The translations under genes and the position numbers were made by a program. The notes below the pieces were generated by a model. It did not search any database, was not told where the DNA came from, and was given only the letters and a program-made list of their open reading frames with translations. 64,000 nucleotides of DNA from Gracilariopsis chorda (lineage: Eukaryota > Rhodophyta > Florideophyceae > Gracilariales > Gracilariaceae): NCBI GenBank assembly GCA_003194525.1, contig NBIV01000140.1, positions 144,529-208,528 of the forward strand, written 5' to 3'. How positions within the stretch are numbered: the first letter of the stretch is position 1; the number at the start of each line of letters is the position of its first letter. Below are positions 24,455 through 36,009 of the stretch, piece by piece.

Positions 24455-24552
24455 AAGTGGCAATACCAGTATGCTACGTTAAAGTACATCTGGCTGGCCA
24501 CCTGAGATCAATTGCCCGACAAAAAGATCCACTCCAAAAGCCAAACGGTAGC
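24423..24552 (+). repeat. Downstream PLE-flanking repeat, unit 3
   Basis: Copy of 4780-4908 with several private substitutions. It ends at the G-run. Confidence 0.65.
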
Positions 24553-24584
24553 GGGGGGGTCAGCTCAGCCCGTAAGGGCTGAGC
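24553..24584 (+). other. G-run and hairpin, unit 3
   Basis: Seven G (24553-24559), one T fewer after the run than in the other units, then the same 9-bp hairpin (24563-24584). Confidence 0.6.
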
Positions 24585-25033
24585 CACTATTTATTGTGGT
24601 CACTTTCCCAATGATTGAGCAACAGACTACACACTAACCTATATGCTTGCCAAATGAGGGGGGGAATGAGTAGGGAGGCTGTTCCTTGCTTGCCCCGGCG
24701 GGGATACATTAGATTCCCGTACCTGTAGCAGGGCAGGTACAAAGTGTCAGTCAGGAGCCACATGGTTGCGGGTGAGTTTCAAGTCTTCTCAAACGAGGCG
24801 TTTTCCAATCCACGAGCCGGATGGTGCGGAGAGCGTTGAGGGAGAGAAGGTGAGGGAGTCGTCCAAAGTCTTGCGGTAGAGGTGAAATCAGAGTAAGCGT
24901 ACCGGCTCTATGCTTCAACTGTTGCCCTTGTTCCGCCCGGTTCCAACTCCGGGTCATCCAAATCAACGATCTTCAGCTTTGACGTGGCGCTTTGGCTGTT
25001 ATAGCTTAGTTGGACATCGTTGTAGCTATTTCT

Positions 25034-27943
25034 CTAATGGAGGTCACGAAGCGAAGCACACTTTTCCAGCACTTCATCAGCTTCCTTTTCCAGGGAGGGG
25101 GACCAAGAGTTTCGACCTAATAGGCGTCGCATATCGGGAACCAAGGCCCGAAGAGCATCTGTTCGAACAGGGAGCTTCGATAGATACCAAAGGACTCCTT
25201 GATGTACAGCCTTGCGAGACAGGGTGCCTTACTTGAGTAAAGAAGCGAAGGTAGTCCAGGAGATAGGCGTAACACGCGCGCGACCCATATTAGCGAGATC
25301 AAACTCTTCCATATACATCTTACGTTTCACGACCGTTTTGAAATCCGTCAACCCATCAATATCATCCGGGAGCTTCATCCGTTCCAGTTCCATTCGCACA
25401 GCTGGTATGTCCCTTGCCAGCTGCCAAGCGCGAGACGCACGCGCCCACAGTTCCGCTTTGTGTGGAGATTCATTGCAAGTTTCATGAGAAACAAGACAAC
25501 GAAGAGGGAAACGAGCAGCGAGAGCAGCGATATGCACGCGACGGCGAGTTTGCAGGGAGGGCAACTTCGTCAATGCGCGCGAGCGATCCAGATGAGAGGG
25601 GGCGACAGACACCCCAAGGATCCAGGCGTGAGCTTCCATTTCCAGTTTTTGCGATAGACTGGAGACCTCTGCAGTGAGCGGCTGTACAGGGAGGCAATAC
25701 TCGAACAGCGAGAGTATCTTTGTCCTGACGATATTAACCTTGCTCAGCACGGAGAGCGGGGAATCAGACGTGATGCGGCGAATCTGGCGTAGCCCGACTC
25801 TAGCCGAGTCGATTCTCTCCAAAAACCTCTGGGGAGTAGGCCTGCGGTGTGAGAAAGAAAACCCCAGATAGCAAGCTTTTTCCACCACCTGTATAGGTTC
25901 CTGGCCCAGTAAGAAGGGTTCATGACCATTTCCGCATACGACGTAGGACTTGGAGGCATTCCATCGTATACCCATGATATTTGCCAAAGAGCTGCAAGCG
26001 TTGAGTTGCTTCATAAGAGTAGCATTGTCTTCAGCCAGTAAAGCGACATCATCCGCGAAGCAACTAGACACACTCCTGGGGATCCGACACAGATATTCCA
26101 AGAATGTGTCCATAAAGATATTAAAGAGATTCGGGCTGAGTAGATCGCCTTGGGGAACTCCAATGACCATAGTTGCCAAGACATTCGAGACTTGCTGCTT
26201 TGTCTTGATCCGAATTGGCGTTAAGAGAGCCGGGAGCATACGAGAAGTGTCAACTGGGAGACGGGCGGTACATAGATCCAGTAGTTTCCCGCGAGGCACC
26301 GAGTCATAGGCACTCTTCAAATCCAGAAACGCAGCGTTGGAGAAGCCTTCGCGCGCGCACTTAGCGGCGTAAGCAACTCCCAGCTCTGTGTTAGAGCCCT
26401 GGATGAAGCCCCATTGGTTGCGGTGGAAGAGGTACACTTCCGAGATGCAGTAGTGGAGAGCCTTCGTTATCACCTTTCGCAACACCGATAGCAGTGTGAT
26501 TGGGCGGTAAATGGCAGGAAGGGTTGGGTCACCTTTCTTGTAGATGGGAGCCACAAAGCCAGAACGAAGGATGCGCGGGGTATAAGCGAGTCTGCCTACA
26601 GCCGTCCATAGTTCCAAGAGAGCGGTCGAAAAGAGTCCAGGCTCCAGTTTCAGAGCTTCCAAGGGGACAAAATCCGGTCCAGGAGACTTCTTCTTCTTTC
26701 CGCAGGTAATAGCCATTTCCAAATGCTTCTTTAAATATGGCGGTACTTCGAAATTCCCGACCGATACGATCGGTTCTTCATCAGGCTGGTGGGCCTGCAG
26801 GTGAGCTGTGAAGTTGTCAGGAGCGAGCTTCACGGGTTCGAGGTTAGATCCCTCGGAGCGTACAAGCCTGTTAAGCTTTGGGATAAGATCCTCAGGGGGA
26901 CCTTCTTCAAGTTCATCCCGTTGTTGGTCGGCTATCCGGCGACGGTTTCTCCGGAACTTTCGCTTGATTTTGCGATCAAGAGCCTTGACCTTGGCACGCA
27001 GGTTGACTGACTGCGGTACCATCTTGAGTAGTCGAGACCTTTCCTTCGCCATTAAGTCCAGTTCCCGGTTCCAGCCAGGCCTGTGACGAGCTGGTCTGGG
27101 AGAGATATTTCCTAACCAAGGCCGTAAGATGTCCTTAGCGAGCTCCAAAGTAGCAGATTCCAGAGCATCGGGTGATTCCACTGCTTGTAGCTGCGTGATG
27201 GCTGTCGAGAGATGCTTTTTGTAGGAACGCTTGGCTTCATCCTGGAGCTTGGGGTTGCTTAGGAGAGCCTGGGAGATACGATCCTTCAACGTATTTGGTG
27301 TCGTTAGTGGGAAAGAGACGAGCACTGGAGCATGATCCGATGGCCAAGAGCCTTCCAATACGCGTGGGACCGAGGCCGAGAGCCCTCGATACAAGAATAT
27401 GTCCACCACGCTAGAGCCACGATGGGTGATGTAGGTGGGAGACTTCGGAGCGGCGATCATAAAACGGGACTGCATCATCCATTTCCAAAGCCGATTACCC
27501 TGAGGAGTCGTGATCTTGTCCCATCTGCTGTTACGGGCATTCAGGTCACCAACAATAATTGCAGATCCCCTACTCAGCCGCGTAACATCGAAGAGGAAAG
27601 ATTGCATCTCTTCGGCGGAACACTGAGGCTTGACATACACACACAAGAAATTGACGGAGAGAAACGTACCAGCCAAGATCTGGTATGCACGAGTAGAGAC
27701 TTCTTCTCGCTTCTTGAAGGCGCCATATTCCTTATAGAAAACAGCGACGCCTCCACCAAGTCGGGAGCGGTTGGGCGAAGAGTAGGCGTCCGCCGAATCA
27801 TAGAACAGCGCTTCATCCTCCACAATCCTCCCTGCTGACCAAGTCTCCGTAAGACAGACAAGGTCAGACATGTTGAGCAGTGTTTTGACACTGCCCAGTT
27901 TGGGTGTGGTGCACCCATTAATGTTGAAAGTGGTGATCAGCAT
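25034..27943 (-). pseudogene. LINE ORF2, unit 3
   Basis: 970-codon frame. It has GAA at codon 825 where units 1 and 2 have TAA, but a private TAA at codon 905 (25229-25231), where the others have TCC. Motif A is followed by SAYDSVPRG (SAYDPVPRG in the others) and motif B reads GVPQGDLLSP. Catalytic FADD is intact. Confidence 0.88.
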
Positions 27944-29343
27944 TCAGCGGAGGCCTCTTGGCGCGCTGGCAAGAGTTCCTTAGGCGGGTGTTCCTGGTCT
28001 TCTTCAACGCAGTGCGGTGGTTCCTGCATCCGAGAAGTGTCATTGGCCTCACTGCGTGTTGAAGGTTCCGGCGAATCGAACTCGAGCGAGGGATGGGAGT
28101 CCTTTAGACCTTGAGCCTGCTTGGAGTACCACTCCTTCGCGGTGGGAGATCTTGAGCGGAGCGCACACCAATTCCAGCGACGATAACATGATTTGGCGTG
28201 AGTTTCCACATTTGCTGGGCTTGATTTCGACCCAGTTGGATCAAAAGTCTCCAGGTGACGGCGGCGAAGAATGGCCATGGTCGAGGTGAGCCTGTGAACC
28301 AGGGGGCGGTGGCATAGAACCTCCAAGATATTGTTTCCAATAAACGAAAGACCCACAACCGCCCATTTCGGAAGGGATAAAAGAAGCGCCTTCCTTAGAG
28401 CACCCAGAGGTCCCCTGGGTACATTGCCAAAATAAACCGCGACCAGGCTTGGTCGGGCATTTTGCTGGGGCCGAGAGAACCCAGCAGCGGCTAGAACTTT
28501 CCTGGTGTCGGCGATCTTCGTCTTCGTCTGCTCGGGAAGCTTTTCCAGGGCAGGCTTAGCGGCGATTTCCGCCCAAGAGGGCTTAGAGGAATTGACGGTT
28601 TTGATTTTTCGACCTTCATCGGCCGAGGCTGACGCCATTCACTTTGAAGCGACAGCAGGTGAAAGAGACTCCTTGGGAGCAGGAGCAGCCGGCAGAGGTC
28701 TCGATTGCTTCACTCGGGCGGGGGCAGGTTCTGCTTCCGTCTTCTGTGATGCGATTTGGGCTTTGAGGGCCCTGATTTCTTCCTGTAGATCGTTGATAGT
28801 TTCCATAAAATGTCCACATTGAGCCGTTAGTCCATTGTTTTCCAGTTCCAATTCTTCATAAGTCTTCTTCTTCTTAAGCTTCACGGCTGAGTCCAAAACA
28901 TAGGACGTCGATGAGGCCACGGATTCCAAGGGTTTGGGAGAATCGGCGTCCAAGATAGACGGTAAAGCGGGGAAAATAGAGGCCTTTGGTCCCTGCGGGG
29001 TGTTAGGGATCCGCCTTTGAAATCCTTGTGGTTTCCGAGGTGCGGTCGGGGCATCGGAGGCCTGAGGCTCTCGAGGAGGAGCGACTGTGGGAGCAGGGGC
29101 CTCCGCCGGCACTGATGTTGCGGCCAGAAGTGCATCAAGTCTGCCTCCGGTAACCTTCCTTTGACAAATGCGGCACTTCACTATGAGACGGCCATGAGCA
29201 GACCCGTGAAGGGCAAGAAGGTTGGGCTTCTTCCTCGTAAACTCTTCGGTAAACCTCCGTGTGCGGCTTTCGGGTGTTAGGGTCCCGGAATCCTCAGAAT
29301 CGTTGAAAACGGTGTGTCCACCCTTCGTAGCCATATTTGGCAA
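27937..29343 (-). pseudogene. LINE ORF1, unit 3
   Basis: The only copy with an ATG at the expected start (29332-29334). A ~10-residue in-frame deletion lies near residue 38, and an internal TGA at 28639-28641 (shared with unit 2) splits the coiled-coil half from the C-terminal domain. The frame is otherwise continuous and overlaps ORF2 by ATGCTGA. Confidence 0.85.
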
Positions 29344-30052
29344 AACGAGGGGCAGCCACGAAGTTCACAAAGTAGATCCTTAGCCTGTGGTTGGCTGGGA
29401 GCGGTACACGTGGCTGTCAGGTCGCTGGACCCCGCGGCGGCGGCGAGGAAGACGACGGAGCGGTGGGTTGCGCGGGGAAGACGACAACGGAACTCGCAAA
29501 GAACGAAACGTAGAAGCGATCCAGCCCGAGATAACGCCTATCAAGCGCGGTAGAACGGTAAAGCGGAGCAAGGCGCACAAGACGATGTGCCTTGGGATAG
29601 ACGTGCACGTACGCGCGGGGTAGAAAGACGCCTCCAGAAGCAGCAGGAGGCGTAGAGTGCGCACGCGAGAAAACGGAAGTTGACGTAGCTCGGGAACGAG
29701 ACGCGCAATGCGCGCGGAGGCAACGCGAGCGGACGCGCAGCAAGTCCTTTGTTCGATGCAGACGACACCGCCTAGGACAGATTTAGGAGGGGAGTTTGGC
29801 TCTACCCGAACACTTACCCCTCTTCTACAACTTTAGTGTAGATCGATTTTGGAGGCGTAAGGGTCGCAGGAAGATATTCAAAGTGGGCGTGGCCTAGTCG
29901 TGTCGTTCACTTTTGGCTTAGTACCTAGTCACGCTAGAAGCGTTTTCGGTGTGGTCTGGTATTCGCTTGCGCCTAAAGGTCGCTAAACGAGAGAGCACGG
30001 AGCTTGACGGGAAGGCCTGCTATATAATGCTGAAACGCCGCCCGGGCGGCGG

Positions 30053-30063
30053 TTTTAGGGGGG
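30053..30063 (+). repeat. Telomeric seam, fragment unit 4
   Basis: TTTTAGGGGGG, start of the last, truncated module A. Confidence 0.65.
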
Positions 30064-31270
30064 AATGTGTCGTGTGCTTGTGGTGCACAAGAATTGGTTG
30101 GATATGTTTTTGAATTGCACATTTTTTAATGGGCGCTGCCCAGCTTCCAGCATGGAAGCTGAGCATAGCGCCTGCATAAATGCACACCTCTTGCACTTGT
30201 GGCTTCACCGCTTTGGGGAGACGTAGGAAGGAACTTGCACACCCGAAATGCTCGGTGGCTCGTTCGTCCCCATTGCATCCATCTTTCGCTGAAAAACGCG
30301 CACCTCCGACATCTTCTTTTCTTGCGCAACACAAATGTTGAAAAAAAAACGCATTCCTTGGTTTCCACAATTGCCCCCAAAACCAATTGCTTTCGCCCTC
30401 TCGCACAATATGCGTTAACATGCCCGCATTGCGTTGTTTTAGCAAATGTAGCAAAACCAAAGCGCTTTCGCAGTTTTGTACAATGTGCAAAAAAAAACTG
30501 CGCTTTGCTTGCTCTCACCTAAATGGCCCAAAACGAAGTGCTTTCGCATATTGCTACAATTTGTGAAAACATACACGGATTGCTAGGTTGTGGTAAATGT
30601 GCCCAAAACCAAGCGCTTTGCATCATTTGCACAATATGCGTAAACATACGCAAAATATTTGCATTGTGCAAATGTGTCCTAAACCAAGCGCCTTTGTACA
30701 TTTGTACAATGTGCCAAATATTCACAGGTTGCTTGGTTTCTGCCAAGCTGCCCAAAACCAAGCGCTTTCCCAAATTCTGCGAATGAAACAAAAAACATTC
30801 CCTGCGCTTGGTCTACGAAACGATGGCTAAAACCAAGCGCATGGAGCATGCGACCAAAACTTGCAAAGCCAGCTCAGAAAGCATCATTCCAAATCCTACA
30901 ACACGCACATATGCGCGCGCGGGTATTCTCAGGACCTCCCTACAAGGTTCTGACTAATCATGGCTAAAACCAAGCGCTGGGGCGCCCTGTATTGGTGGGC
31001 TAAATCTTCAAAAATGGGCTCAATAACGCTACTTACACGACATGCACGCGGCACGTGCCATATGTGCCTCAAATCAAGGGCAAACGGCGATGTCAAAACC
31101 TAAATTTTTGAAGTACGCGCTTGGTTTTCATCGAACCCAAGCATTCTATAAATACTAGCCAGGTTTTTTGAGCTCAAGCGTTTGTTTCATGACCGGCGCA
31201 CAACGCTTCGCCATCCACTGAAGGCATCAAAAACGTAGATACACCGATTTCACCACTCATTCAACGTTTT
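30064..31270 (+). mobile_element. Truncated module A, end of the array
   Basis: It holds the two-tier hairpin (30132-30172), the 75-bp satellite (~30370-30985) and the TATAAATA, then stops matching after CAACGTTTT at ~31270, just before the first PLE-flanking repeat. No PLE or LINE follows. The next bases are GGGGTTTTCACG, which suggests telomeric joining. Confidence 0.85.
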
Positions 31271-31600
31271 GGGGTTTTCACGTCTATAGCTATAGAGACC
31301 AATGTTTTTTTTGGATTAACGAATGGAGGATGGTTTCGTGGATATTAGGATTTCAGGTTTTCAGGTTTTGTAGGTTTATAGGATTCTATAGATATAGGAG
31401 GATTTCAGGATTTACGAGGTTTTCAGGTTTTCTGTGGTTTTGCGCGGTTTTCAAAGGGTTTTCAGTGGGGTTATAGGATTGCGAAGGTTTTGCGTTGGGG
31501 TTTTATTGATAGAGTGGTTTGACGGTGGTTTTACGGTGGGGTTTCAGTTTACAGGTGGTTTCACGTGGGTTACAGTGGGGTTTCCACCCACGGCAACCGG
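31271..31600 (+). repeat. Degenerate G/T-rich tract, possible old telomere
   Basis: The tract begins GGGGTTTT and is built of words such as CAGGTTTT, TAGGATT, GTGGGGTT and TTGGGGTTTT on the + strand, with almost no C. It has the strand bias and word shape of the terminal telomere but no clean repeats. It lies where the array ends and E1 begins. It may be an ancient telomeric stretch, or just a simple-sequence tract. No gene is seen. Confidence 0.45.
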
Positions 31601-31648
31601 CCGCTGCCACCTGGCACGAGCCACCCACCCAGGCTTGTCCCGTGGCGT

Positions 31649-31745
31649 GTGACACGTATTACACACAAGTGACATGCATCACACGCACATGACACGCAGC
31701 ACACGCTGTGACACGCAGCACACGCTGTGACACGCAGCACACGTA
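31649..31745 (+). repeat. ACACGCA-type minisatellite
   Basis: Variants of TGACACGCA repeat across the segment, with a near-exact 19-base unit (GACACGCAGCACACGCTGT) about two and a half times from ~31691. Noncoding. Confidence 0.7.
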
Positions 31746-31840
31746 CGCAATTGCAGCTGGCGCTTTGCAACGCATTACACCGCCACTAATTGCTTGAAGA
31801 AGAGCAAAGCTGAGGTGTTTTGCCAAGTGAAAATCGCTGC

Positions 31841-31910
31841 GGTAGCGCAGTGGGTACTGGGCATCCCCACTGTGCTACCACACCGGTGATCATGGGTTCG
31901 ATTCTCCACA
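31841..31910 (+). ncRNA. tRNA-like Pol III promoter pair with long hairpin
   Basis: A-box-like TAGCGCAGTGGG (31843-31854) and B-box-like GGTTCGATTC (31895-31904) have the spacing of an internal tRNA promoter. The A box is embedded in a 14-bp hairpin, GGTAGCGCAGTGGG (31841-31854) against CCCACTGTGCTACC (31866-31879), with one G-T pair. Acceptor and anticodon stems of a normal tRNA do not form, so this is probably a tRNA-derived sequence (SINE-like or relic), not a working tRNA. Confidence 0.4.
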
Positions 31911-32143
31911 CACGCACATTCTGCAGCATGCACTGGCCATGCACGCTGCGCAATGTGTGCGTGTGTGGGGGGGGAATGTTTTTCTCCCGTTGCCTTTTTC
32001 TACTCTAGGTTGGTTTTAGGAAGAAACTAGTTTAATTAAATACATTAGTACGTTCTACAGGTCTCTACGGACCGGGAACGATAGTCTATTATGTTTTAGG
32101 TGTGGATTGTGTAGGGTACAGGCTACACTGAGGTTTCTCGGAA

Positions 32144-32162
32144 TGGGGGAAGCGTTCCCCCA
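32144..32162. other. Palindrome site 1 (possible recombinase site)
   Basis: TGGGGG and CCCCCA arms surround a 7-base spacer AAGCGTT. Closely related palindromes lie at 37997 and 38473, so the tyrosine-recombinase gene is flanked by them. Confidence 0.45.
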
Positions 32163-32351
32163 CTTCAAGCTATCACTAAACTGCGCTGGTGACAAACGTG
32201 TCACTTGCATGAGAGAAGAAGGTATGTAAAAAAAATGATACTGCAAGTACATGCGTACATCGAGATTTTGACCGTAGAGTAATGTACATCGTGCTGTCAT
32301 GTGATGGAAGGGGTTTACAGGTAACGCCAGCGTAGAAACATATTACCTAAA

Positions 32352-32390
32352 GTACAGTGCGCTGCCTTTTTTATTGACAGCGCACTGTAC
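32352..32390. other. Perfect 13-bp inverted repeat
   Basis: GTACAGTGCGCTG (32352-32364) and CAGCGCACTGTAC (32378-32390) around a T-rich 13-base spacer. It could be a terminator-like RNA hairpin or a binding site. The stretch 32400-32838 that follows shows no convincing gene and is presumably the promoter region of the recombinase gene. Confidence 0.6.
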
Positions 32391-32838
32391 ATTACATAAC
32401 ACCGCGCTCTCTGAAATTACACAGTCCATGTGGCACGTGCACCATCGTGTGGCCTAGACCACATAGTACGCCTTTTGCCTTACCTTTAGAGCTGACGGTG
32501 AGGGGTGGAAGGCCGAAAGGGGTGCCCAGGGGTTTTAGAGCGTGTGTTTGAGTGACCTGTGTGGCTGTGTAGAGAAGACAGTTGCGCGCGTGATGTCGAT
32601 AGAGCGTGACGTACGCGTGTGCAAAGGAGTCACGACGCATCGCTGGTGTACCCACCTCCTTGGTGATCCCAGACGTGAGGGGAGGGATTTTAGTTTTGAA
32701 GCATTACCAAACCGGGTCTTGAAGTGAACAGAGCTGCAGTCATTCCGTTTCATCACCGCTATCCGAATAGACGCATACGAAAACAACACACCGTCGCCAG
32801 TTTGTTCCGTATTCATCGCCGTCAGCTTGATACACAAC

Positions 32839-35478
32839 ATGAAGAGCGTTCTCTTCCATCACCTCGAATCCAACGATTCCTCACGCCGTGGGCTCGCAAA
32901 ACCAATCCGATCCGTGTACCGGAAGAAAGCTACATCCTCCGACACTGCCACTTTGTCGCACGAACGACCACGGACTGCAAAAGGCAGTAAGAACAGCTCC
33001 TCTGCACCTCGCACCAACCAGCCACCGCAGGGTCCGACAGCTGCGCAGGGCGTGACAAAAAAGCGAGGCTTTGTGGCGCCTTTAAACTCTCCCGTACGCC
33101 ACCGTCAAACACTGCAGGGTGTTGCATCCAAAGCTCAGAGTACCTCCACACACGCAAAGAAAGGCAATGCGGTTCCAAAGGGCAACTCCCATACGCAATC
33201 CGAAAGCCCAACCCGCATCCTGATCCCAAGTATGAAAGCCCGAAAGGCAAATGCTGCAAGTGCGAGGGCAGGTGCTCCAAGGAATGTACGACGCTCCACT
33301 CATGCCGCAGAAGTGGTCACTGGGAACCCCGTAGTACCCGTTGGCGTCGTCGTTGAGAACGTCGAGGAGTTCTCGACGGAAGAAGTTGGAAAGCAGGTAT
33401 CGGATGACGAACAGGAGGTGGAAGCTGTTGAGGAAGCTGGCATCGACGTTGTTCAGGTAGTTACAGAGACCCCAGAGGAAGGAAGTGGTTTAGACAACAC
33501 GGACGCGGTGTTGGATGTCGACGGAGTTGATACTGAGCGGGTTTTGGACGAAGAAGAACACGAGGAGGAGGTCAGTCAAGATGTTACAGCCAGAGGGGAT
33601 GAGGGTGTTGAAGCAACACAGGTCGATCTTCGAGAGTTGTTGCAAAGACAGGAGCGTACTTTGAAGAATAGGAACAACGAATTGTTCCATGAAAGGGCTG
33701 ACATATTTCAAAGCCCACGTAACCGGGGTAACGCTGCGGCACTGCTCAGCATACATTCACTTCAAGCCACGATGGGTGACCATAGCAACAAGCCTGATAC
33801 TCCAGAGAGGTTGTGGAAATGTTTGGTGGATCTTGCAGTAGCGCGCGACCCTGGCTTCTTTTCCAGCGACGACGCTCGTATGAAAAACTCGAATCGGTAT
33901 GTGGGAAAGGGTTCTGCCGCGTATTCCGGACTCAAAGTCAACCGGTACAACTGCCTTGACCTGAACGAAATCTATACGCTTCGATATCGCACAAAGGAGC
34001 TGATGAATATGGCATCCGGATCCAGTTTCAAGCTGTTGCAGTCGATTGTGGGCCAGTTCCTGCGGTGGTGTATTAGTTCCAAGCGATTGGGCCGCTACGA
34101 TGGGTGGAAGGAAAGGGCACTTTTCAGACAACTGGCCAAAAAAGACCTCGTCCAAGTGTTTGTGATCCATTTCATTACCACCTCTTCGTCCTCAACTGTG
34201 GCATCGAAGTGCAACGCTCTTCACATTGTCACAAAATATGCGACGCTTAAGTTCAATGACGATGCAACCCGTCTTCGGATCGCGAGAGTGGCTTTGTATC
34301 TAACAACCACCTTCAATGCGGCAAAGTGCAAGTACAGGGAAGACGCCAGACAGAAGCAGGATGCCGATTGCCGCGTCAAAGAGCACCGCATCGTAACCGA
34401 AAGCCACACCAAGAAGGGTATTCGTTTGGCAAGGGCCGTTCTGGAAGACATCATAGACTCTTACTTTGGAAGGGCGGAGAAGAAGGGGCCCGAGTCCGCG
34501 GAGAGGATGTTGGCAAAGACGAGTGGACTTATCAAAAAGTGGTGCCTTAACGTCCTGGGCTTACTTACTCTCAGCGGTGGTGGCTAGAGACCTCAGGCGT
34601 ACGCACGGTTGCAGTGTCCGCCCCGAAAGGTTTTAGAGGCAGTGTACGGAGACGATGAGCTCACCCAGGAAGTTGTCAATGTGAAGACGTTCAGAGAGAA
34701 GACCGCTCGTGCTCTCGACATATCGGATGTTGCATTCCCAGTCATCTTGCTTCCATACATTACGTTTCACGTGGACGTGATAAGGCCGATACTAATCAAC
34801 CGCCGGCACGTTAAGCCATCTGCTGTTTTCCGAATGAATGAGGCGCTTCCTCTCCATACTCGAACAGGAGAGTACATGACTCCCAGCAATGTGAGCCACT
34901 CCATCCGTGCTTTCATGCGAAGTGTAGACCCAAAGCTCACCAACGTCACGGCAATGAAACTGCGCGCAAGTTACGCCACATCCATGCTTCACAGCTACCA
35001 GCAAGGAATGTTTAAGGACAGCAAGTTGTCGGAGGACGAGTTCTTGGGGTTAGTAGCGAAGCAGATGAACACGTTAGTTGAGCAGTTGCGAGGTACGTAC
35101 ATGGCTGCATACTCCAAGGACTTCACGCAGACGATGAAGCTCTTCACGAAGCACTTCAGCATTGTTATGAACGAAAAGAATGACGAGAACGAAAGTTGTG
35201 TTGAGACAGAGGAAGGTGAAAACGAGGATGATAAAGAAGTGGTGGTTGGGGACTCGCGTTGGAAGAGACGACGCGCTGAGCAACGTCCTAGAATACCAAA
35301 TCGTCTATTCCACTATGACAGCGAAAGCGATGCAGAAGTACCCTCCCCCAAGCGAAAGGTGAGGAGAAAGACCAACGAGACATTAGTGTTCGGTAGTGGA
35401 GGTTCCTCGAACAGTGGTTTCGATGGTGAAGACGACGCTGAAAACGTATTCCCTGACGAAGAAGAGGACGATGAGTAG
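32839..35478 (+). pseudogene. Tyrosine-recombinase-like protein with one in-frame stop
   Basis: From ATG 32839 the frame covers 880 codons with a single TAG at codon 583 (34585-34587). The first ~290 residues are low-complexity, then acidic. A helical core-binding-like region follows (~residues 390-570). After GLLTLSGGG and the stop comes RPQAYARLQCP, which fits the first catalytic Arg (codon 584). KLRASYATSML fits the second Arg box (R709), and MNTLVEQLRGTYMA holds a candidate nucleophile Tyr (Y754). The usual box II His is not obvious. The C-terminus is acidic with a basic cluster KRKVRRK. Such proteins cut and rejoin DNA in Crypton- and DIRS-like elements. The stop may be CAG to TAG. Family call moderate. 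Confidence 0.55.
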
Positions 35479-36009
35479 ATCTGGCATTGCAAGTATGGGA
35501 ATAGGGCTTGGGAATGACGCGCAGTACGCTTAGAACAGCTTATCCGTCGTCAGTGACGTGTGCGGAAAATAAATGAGACAGCATGGTTGATTTGGAGAGA
35601 TAGGATGTGCCAGCATTGTTGAGCGCAGTAATGAGTACTTCTATGCACTCTACAGAAGTGCATGAATGGATGTGGTCGTGAGCAAATACTTTCATAGGCA
35701 GTGAGTTGCGCTCAGCAACGGGATTTTATTGAATGATATAGCAAACGGTGGCAGAAGAAACAAAGTCTCGCACTGCAGGGGGTGTAGCCTGCGTCTCCAT
35801 CTGGGCCCTGTGCTCACGGTATACATACTGCACTCTGGCCAACATTACAGTCCACCCTTACAAACTTATAACATGGTGCAGAACATTCTGTAGGTCCTCG
35901 GCAGACATACAGAAGATATAACGGATTGTATGTCGTGGTCACGTGGGCAAGATGTCATGACGTCCACTCTTTCGCAGTCTCGCATTAATCACCCTTTGTC
36001 ATTTTGCAT
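35479..36009. other. Convergent intergenic region
   Basis: 530 bases between two genes that end toward each other. It holds an AATAAA polyadenylation signal at 35568-35573, 90 bases past the recombinase stop. Nothing else is recognised. Confidence 0.5.

Larger units (their letters stand above)
24560..30052 (-). mobile_element. LINE, module B, unit 3
   Basis: The most diverged of the three LINE copies. It is ~35 bases shorter, mainly through a ~30-base in-frame deletion in ORF1 near 29230. The hairpin next to the right seam is a perfect CCGCCCGGGCGG palindrome here (30038-30049). Confidence 0.75.
1..31270. repeat. Tandem array of a ~9.82-kb composite retroelement unit
   Basis: Position 1 matches 9822 and then 19644, and all landmarks recur at offsets of 9821-9824, falling to ~9788 after a deletion in the third unit. 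Three telomeric seams (623, 10444, 20266) are each followed by a full unit, and a fourth (30053) by a fragment that stops matching at ~31270. Each unit is module A (+ strand, satellite plus PLE, ~4.3 kb), a G-run, and module B (- strand LINE, ~5.5 kb). Units 1 and 2 look nearly identical; unit 3 has more differences and often the more ancestral reading. Shared frameshifts and stops show the unit was amplified as DNA after its genes died. Confidence 0.95.

Noticed and set aside
1-31270. Hammerhead ribozyme in the PLE repeats
   Set aside because: PLE pLTRs often carry hammerheads, but no CTGANGA core with a matching GAAA and stems was found in the flanking repeats or near the hairpins.
31649-31745. 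CRISPR-like array
   Set aside because: Repeats are contiguous without unique spacers, and the sequence is eukaryotic.
31841-31915. Functional tRNA gene
   Set aside because: Promoter boxes match, but acceptor, anticodon and part of the T stem do not pair.
32529-32540. Additional telomeric seam (GGGGTTTTAGAG), and a similar word at 41476
   Set aside because: Single short matches without tandem repeat or element border; the second is inside a coding frame. Chance is sufficient.
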